Shown here: positions 59,371 through 64,000 of the stretch, in pieces
Layout: each line of letters begins with the position of its first letter
Position numbering within the stretch: position 1 is the stretch's first letter
The notes under the pieces: model-generated
Seen by the model: only the letters and a program-made list of their open reading frames with translations
Database searches by the model: none
What the model was told of the DNA's origin: nothing
Translations under genes and position numbers: made by a program
Origin: Basidiobolus meristosporus CBS 931.73
Lineage: Eukaryota; Basidiobolomycota; Basidiobolomycetes; Basidiobolales; Basidiobolaceae
Assembly: GCA_002104905.1 (NCBI GenBank)
Contig: MCFE01000200.1
Span: 1 to 64,000 of the forward strand
Direction: 5' to 3'
Length of the DNA: 64,000 bases

Positions 59371-60159
59371 GAGGCACAAACACATGTGTTCACTTGTACT
59401 GTGCAAACTTAATGTGGAATTGTTTTTGTGCTGCCTCCTCATCATATCCCCTCACTGTGAGCTCATTTGTAGTTTCAATACTTGTTGTGTTATGTATCTT
59501 CTTACATACATCTGCAGTCATCTTGATGCAGAACTCATGCCACAGCTTTCTAATCAGATTCTGCCATTTCTGTCAACTCTCTGAGGTGTCCAGCTCTGCT
59601 AGATTAATGAGTAGTGCCCAAATACCTGTATTAATGTTTATCATAGACACTGGGGCCATACAAAAATGATTTGGCAAGAACTCAAACAGATCCAGCATTG
59701 GCTTTTCTGGTCTGGACTTTGATTGTGAGCTGAGGTAGGGACTTTGTCTGGGTTGTGAAGATGAGTGGAGATTTGGTATATGGATTATAGTGAAAAATTT
59801 GGCTACTTATACAATAGTATATTTGCTTCAACCTGCTCTTATATAAAATATATATATGAAAACAGATGTGAGTATGGAATTTTCCAAACATTTGCAGGAT
59901 GCATCTTAAATTGTATTGATACAATTCAGATCACATCAATTGCAGTTTCAGATTTGATAATAGACTTGTGAGTCAGCCATTTTTGTAATCTTTAAGCTAT
60001 TGTTTGAGGATGATTTTTGCAATATCATAATGGGATATATGGCAGTTGATGGTGATTCAATTATAATGGAAATTCTGATGAATTAAGCTGATTGTGCCAG
60101 ATAAATTCATACCACCTCTACACAATTGCATGGCAATTTTCAGATGACTTATCCATCTG

Positions 60160-60720
60160 AATGGTCTTTTCTCATCAGTCCCAACACTACCACTGAATTT
60201 CCTTTTAACACACCAAAGGAGATCTATACCAAGTACTGTGGTCCATCTACCCCAATCTACTCTAGGAGATCCTTTTGTTAAGCTTCTCTGTTATTACAAG
60301 AACTGTTGCCCTACAAGGGTTGATCTCACCATCAATGGCAACAAAAGTCCTAGATGCTTTTGTTTCCAGCTGATAGCAACAGAGAACCACCTTGCAGGGT
60401 GTTTGAATGACTTGGAGTAAGCTTGGAATACTAGGTTCAGAAGCTCCAGTAAACTTTCATATCCCAGAGTGTTCAGCAACAGGTTCCATATACAAGGTAT
60501 TTTGGATACCTTCCCAGTCAGGATTGACAGACCTTCTAAAGAGCCAAGGCACTTTATTCTGCCAAGTACAAGACATACTGTGTGAAGTTTCAAGCATTGT
60601 CTGACAATGAGGGTAACATCATCTGGTTTAGTCGGACATTTGCTGGAGGTAGGCATGACAAAGCACTCTGGGTAAAAATCATCCAGAATTCAGTAAAGGG
60701 GAGAAATGTATGACAGACTC
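60160..60720 (+). pseudogene. DDE_Tnp_4-type (Harbinger/ISL2EU-like) transposase remnant
   Basis: Two frames carry the family core: LDTFPVRIDRPSKEPRHF, then after a frameshift KYKTYCVKFQALSDNEGNI and FAGGRHDKALW, where the GG-R-H-D box holds one catalytic Asp. The N-terminal part is lost among stops. I see no terminal inverted repeats. Confidence 0.6.
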
Positions 60721-61209
60721 AGACTATATTGGAGAGGATTATCAGCAATTAGGAAGTGTTACAGCATATAGTAAGCCAAAGAATGGTGCGCTTAGTAGGA
60801 GGCAGAAGCTTTAAAATGATATATTTAATTGTTTCAGGGTGAGAGTACAGTATACACATGGATATCTGAAGAGATTCTGCACAATAGCAGGTGAATACAG
60901 AGGAAAGTCATATATAAGTGAGAATAGCAGAATAGGTAAGATAGTTAAGATACATATAGCTGCATATTATATTTATAAAAGAAGACATCAGCTGAGAAAA
61001 ATGTGACTGGAGCATCACAAAGAGTAAATAAAGCAAGAAAAGTACTGCTCCAAGCAAAATAAGTAAGTTTGAGTTAAAACCTGTAGCTGTATCCTACCAC
61101 TGGCATAATAGCAGAGATCAGAGTGCAGGACAGTGCTGTGGAGTAGCAGACTGATCTGACACTATATACAGGCTGGCACTATATGGACTGTTCAACAGGA
61201 AATGTCTAA

Positions 61210-61320
61210 AAAGTGCCATGTAGTGCCATGATGTGCCTGAGATGCCAAATAGACTTTACTTGGCCAAGCAGTGTGAAAAATAGTTGTACATCTTCATGCA
61301 AAGCAGAGCTTGTGCCCTAT
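61210..61320 (+). repeat. solo arm of foldback element
   Basis: AGTGCCATGATGTGCC, CTTGGCCAAGCAGTGTG and CATCTTCATGCAAAGCAGAG match the left arm of the palindrome at 48133. Only one arm is present. Confidence 0.6.
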
Positions 61321-63139
61321 AGATAATCTTAAACTTGGTATTCATCTGAGTTTTAGCTGGTGTTCTGCTAGTATTCTAATGGTATTTGGCTGGTATTCAG
61401 CAAGTGTTTTGGGTTTCAAATTTTAAATATAATTTTTGATGGAAGTAATGGGCAGCTAATTACCAAATTTGGTATGACTGCCAATTTGCATAGTCTCATC
61501 CTGTAGAACATATTTGCTTGCCTGCACATCAGGTCAGAAGAGAGATAATGATAGTTGTCAAATTTAAAAAAATTTGGAATTAAGCTGATACTATGATAGT
61601 ATTGAGGTGGCCTTTTCTCAATTTTTTTTGTTAGGGTGTGTTTCACCCCCCTGTAGAACCCCATGGCATTAATTGGCACTTGTGGCTTTATGGGGCTCTA
61701 TTTAGCAAAACAATGCTATTTTTTACCAATTCCTGCGAATATTTTCATGATTTTTCAGCCAGTTTCTCTGTCCACTGTGGATCCAAGCCTCTTTTGCTTT
61801 GAAAGAACTTATTTCTTTCCATGCAGTAGGCCCACTTACATCTTGTATAATCATCAAAATATGCTCAGCTCTGGCAAACTTCCACAGGATAGATGTTGTA
61901 CTGGCCTTTACAGTTTTGGTGAGTAACAACTTGTTTTTCCTAGGTTTGATAAGCTAAGTGCTCTTGAGTAGCTGTCCAGCTTGTTTTGCACTTGTGCATT
62001 CCTTGTAGTGCTCCAAATCTACTTGGGATCAGCTTCCACCACACAAATAGCAAGTTTGCTAGCATTTTGCTCAAATAATCAAGGCTAGTGGGTCCAAGCA
62101 CTGTGTGTGCAATCATTGGTAATTCTTCAATTAAGCTAATTATTTTGTTGTGTAGATATGATAAAGTACATGCAAACTTAAGATGATTTGGATGTCTGAT
62201 ACTCAAGGAATATGGGCACCAATCAGGTAGTATTGATATACACATATGTGTCAAAATTCAAACTGAATCCAATTGCTGTTGTCATGCTTCAAGTCAAAAA
62301 CTGCTTACTACTTCAAGTCAATAGAATAACCTGCTGGAGCTAACTTTATGAAAACTTACCTGGCCTCTGAGGTATAGGTAGTTAGGATCTGCAATAAGGC
62401 TCTAACAATGAGGTTTCTAAATGCCAGCTGATGCAAATTTCACCCCCATTACAATCTAGTGGCAAGATTGCAATGCTATTTTGCTGATGGCACTGCCCAA
62501 GCTGAGTGATGCAATGGACAGTGCTTAGATAGCCATTTTGTAAGGTAAGTGTGGCTATTGGTAAGTCTTTTTGCAGTCAAAATATTCTGTGCAGTAGCAA
62601 CTTGTTAGTGTACATGGTCTCCTTATAGTTTGTTACTTATTACAGTGTTATGATGGCCATCATGTAAGCCTCTGGTAGTAATGTCATGGCAGCATGGCAG
62701 TATACAGATAATCCTATTTATTGCCACTGAACTGATTAACCAAATGAAATCTCATTTGTTACCTCCCTCTGTGCAATTTATATATGACTCTGTAGATTTA
62801 TGCCACTTTATTTGCTCTCTCACAACAGCAATGCAAATGTCTCATATAGTTCAAATCAAAAAAATATGCTCTCTTGCATGCTAAACTGTATGGATGCACA
62901 TACCCACAGCAGCTGACACTCTCTGGCACCTCATCCTTTCATCTTTTTAGCATGATACTTCTAAAGTTGCTGTACACCTGATATCATGTATTGTTTGTAG
63001 CATTTATATATTTCAAAAATACAAATGATTGCTGCTATTGTAATTTTAGAAGTGTTTTAGATAAAAGGAACTTATGAAGAAATAATTATAAAATTTGAAT
63101 AGTTGCTTATTCATAGAAAAGTACATTTATATCTTTATA

Positions 63140-63400
63140 GGAGCAAAAAAACTGTAATACTAAGTAAGCAGGGTGACTCAGAATTCAGACCCATTGTGTA
63201 ACTGTTTCAGGATTAGTACATATTGCTCAGTAAAAGCACTATATTTATCCTACCTTTAGGCAAATAAACAAAGGATCATTGATCTGAATAAAAGTGGCAA
63301 AATTAGGAATCTAAGTTAGTCCTACAGTGACCAAGACTGGTCCAAAACTGTTGATAAAGTTTTTAGCTGCTGAATGATACCAAAGAGTCAAATATTTCAG
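63140..63400 (-). repeat. degenerate Copia-2 LTR
   Basis: Reverse-strand match to 55305-55673 (shared ACTAAGTAAGCAGGG, AACTGTTTCAGG, CAGTGACCAAGACT, GCTGCTGAATGATACCAAA). Ends are worn and no target duplication was found. Confidence 0.65.
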
Positions 63401-64000
63401 TAGCTGCTATATATGTAATGAATGCCTCTTAAATTTTGCAAATACCACATAGTTCATAACTAACAAATCTGCACTCCCTGCTGGATTCTTGTCCCTCATT
63501 TAGGTGTTCTCCATTTCATGGCCTTGGGTTAGCTTAGACACTACATTTACAGTAGTAAATGTGCTAAATTGGCCTTTGTTATTTGCCTAAAAATAACTAT
63601 TCCAACTAACCTTAACATATGACTTTTAATGCCCCCATTGTACTCTTGGTAGAAATTGCTTTACAAGGCCACTTAAACAGCATCCATCCAGTACATTCAT
63701 TCCTTGCATTTGTACTATTGCATGTTTTACATATACCAATTGAAGCTTGTCAGCAGTGCTTTGGGAAGCAGAAAGTCAATAATAATTGTGAACATCTGGC
63801 AAATTTGTTAGGTATCTAAAAGCACTGATTGCAACTAAAATGCTCTATGTACAGCTTAGCAATAATCATTGAAATATGGCTAAAGTACCAAAGCACTGCT
63901 TTGATGGATAATTCTTGCTCATATAGTTCCTATTGTCTTGAGAATTGACAGCTTGCAGCTTGCTGGTTATTCTTTAATGGCTTATAGCTTGCCAGCTTTA

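Larger units (their letters stand above)
29400..64000. other. CpG-depleted transposon block
   Basis: From about 29.4 kb to the window end the sequence is AT-richer and almost lacks CG dinucleotides: none occurs between 29,535 and 30,837. The genes to the left contain many. Nearly everything recognisable here is a decayed mobile element; no host gene was found. Stretches where I see nothing identifiable: 41,730-42,350, 46,440-47,060, 47,390-48,130, 61,330-63,140 and 63,400-64,000. Confidence 0.85.

Noticed and set aside
61940-62254. 104-codon minus-strand frame
   Set aside because: No recognisable motif; lies in CpG-depleted repeat sequence where frames of this length occur by chance.
63619-63819. 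66-codon plus-strand frame near the window end
   Set aside because: Short, no motif, no context. Not called.

Overview
The window reads as nuclear DNA of a fungus. The strongest marker is an intact translation elongation factor 3, a fungal hallmark protein. Short spliceosomal introns (about 50-75 nt, GTRNGT...YAG), CCCTAA telomere-type repeats and a Yak1-family kinase fit. The transposon types (Tnp2, Ty1/Copia, Ty3/Gypsy, DDE) and the very strong CpG depletion of the repeat block make an early-diverging lineage my guess; the species cannot be named from sequence alone.

Bases 1 to about 29,400 are an ordinary, compact, CpG-rich gene region. In order: a gene-free stretch with degenerate short repeats (1-2.7 kb); elongation factor 3 (+); a Pml1/SNIP1-like FHA protein (+); a MITF/TFE-like bHLH factor (-); cohesin regulator Pds5 (-, more than 25 introns); splicing factor SF3B6/p14 (-); mitochondrial ribosomal protein uL5m (-); a Yak1-type DYRK kinase with a very long disordered tail (-). 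Then comes a less conserved cluster: a small protein (+), a single-pass membrane protein (-), a paralog of the small protein (-), a SAM-like/coiled-coil/tail-anchored protein (+) and a GNAT acyltransferase (-). The genes are mostly housekeeping and form no single pathway. In all three convergent pairs the AATAAA of the plus gene lies within a few bases of the opposing stop codon.

At about 29.4 kb the character changes abruptly. The rest is AT-richer, has almost no CpG and is filled with nested, decayed transposable elements. Three copies of a Tnp2 (CACTA-like) DNA transposon lie between 30.7 and 41.7 kb, including a 5.7-kb copy with two divergently oriented genes. There are two Copia families, one Gypsy family, solo LTRs with exact target-site duplications nested inside other elements, a 733-bp near-perfect palindrome, a G/C-run block, and a decayed DDE transposase. 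No host gene was found beyond 29.4 kb.

The most interesting points are the compositional boundary, the two-gene Tnp2 element with an unrecognised partner gene, the pair of related small proteins sharing an FSITP C-terminal motif, the tail-anchored SAM-like protein, the long palindrome, and the layered insertions that give a relative order of events.
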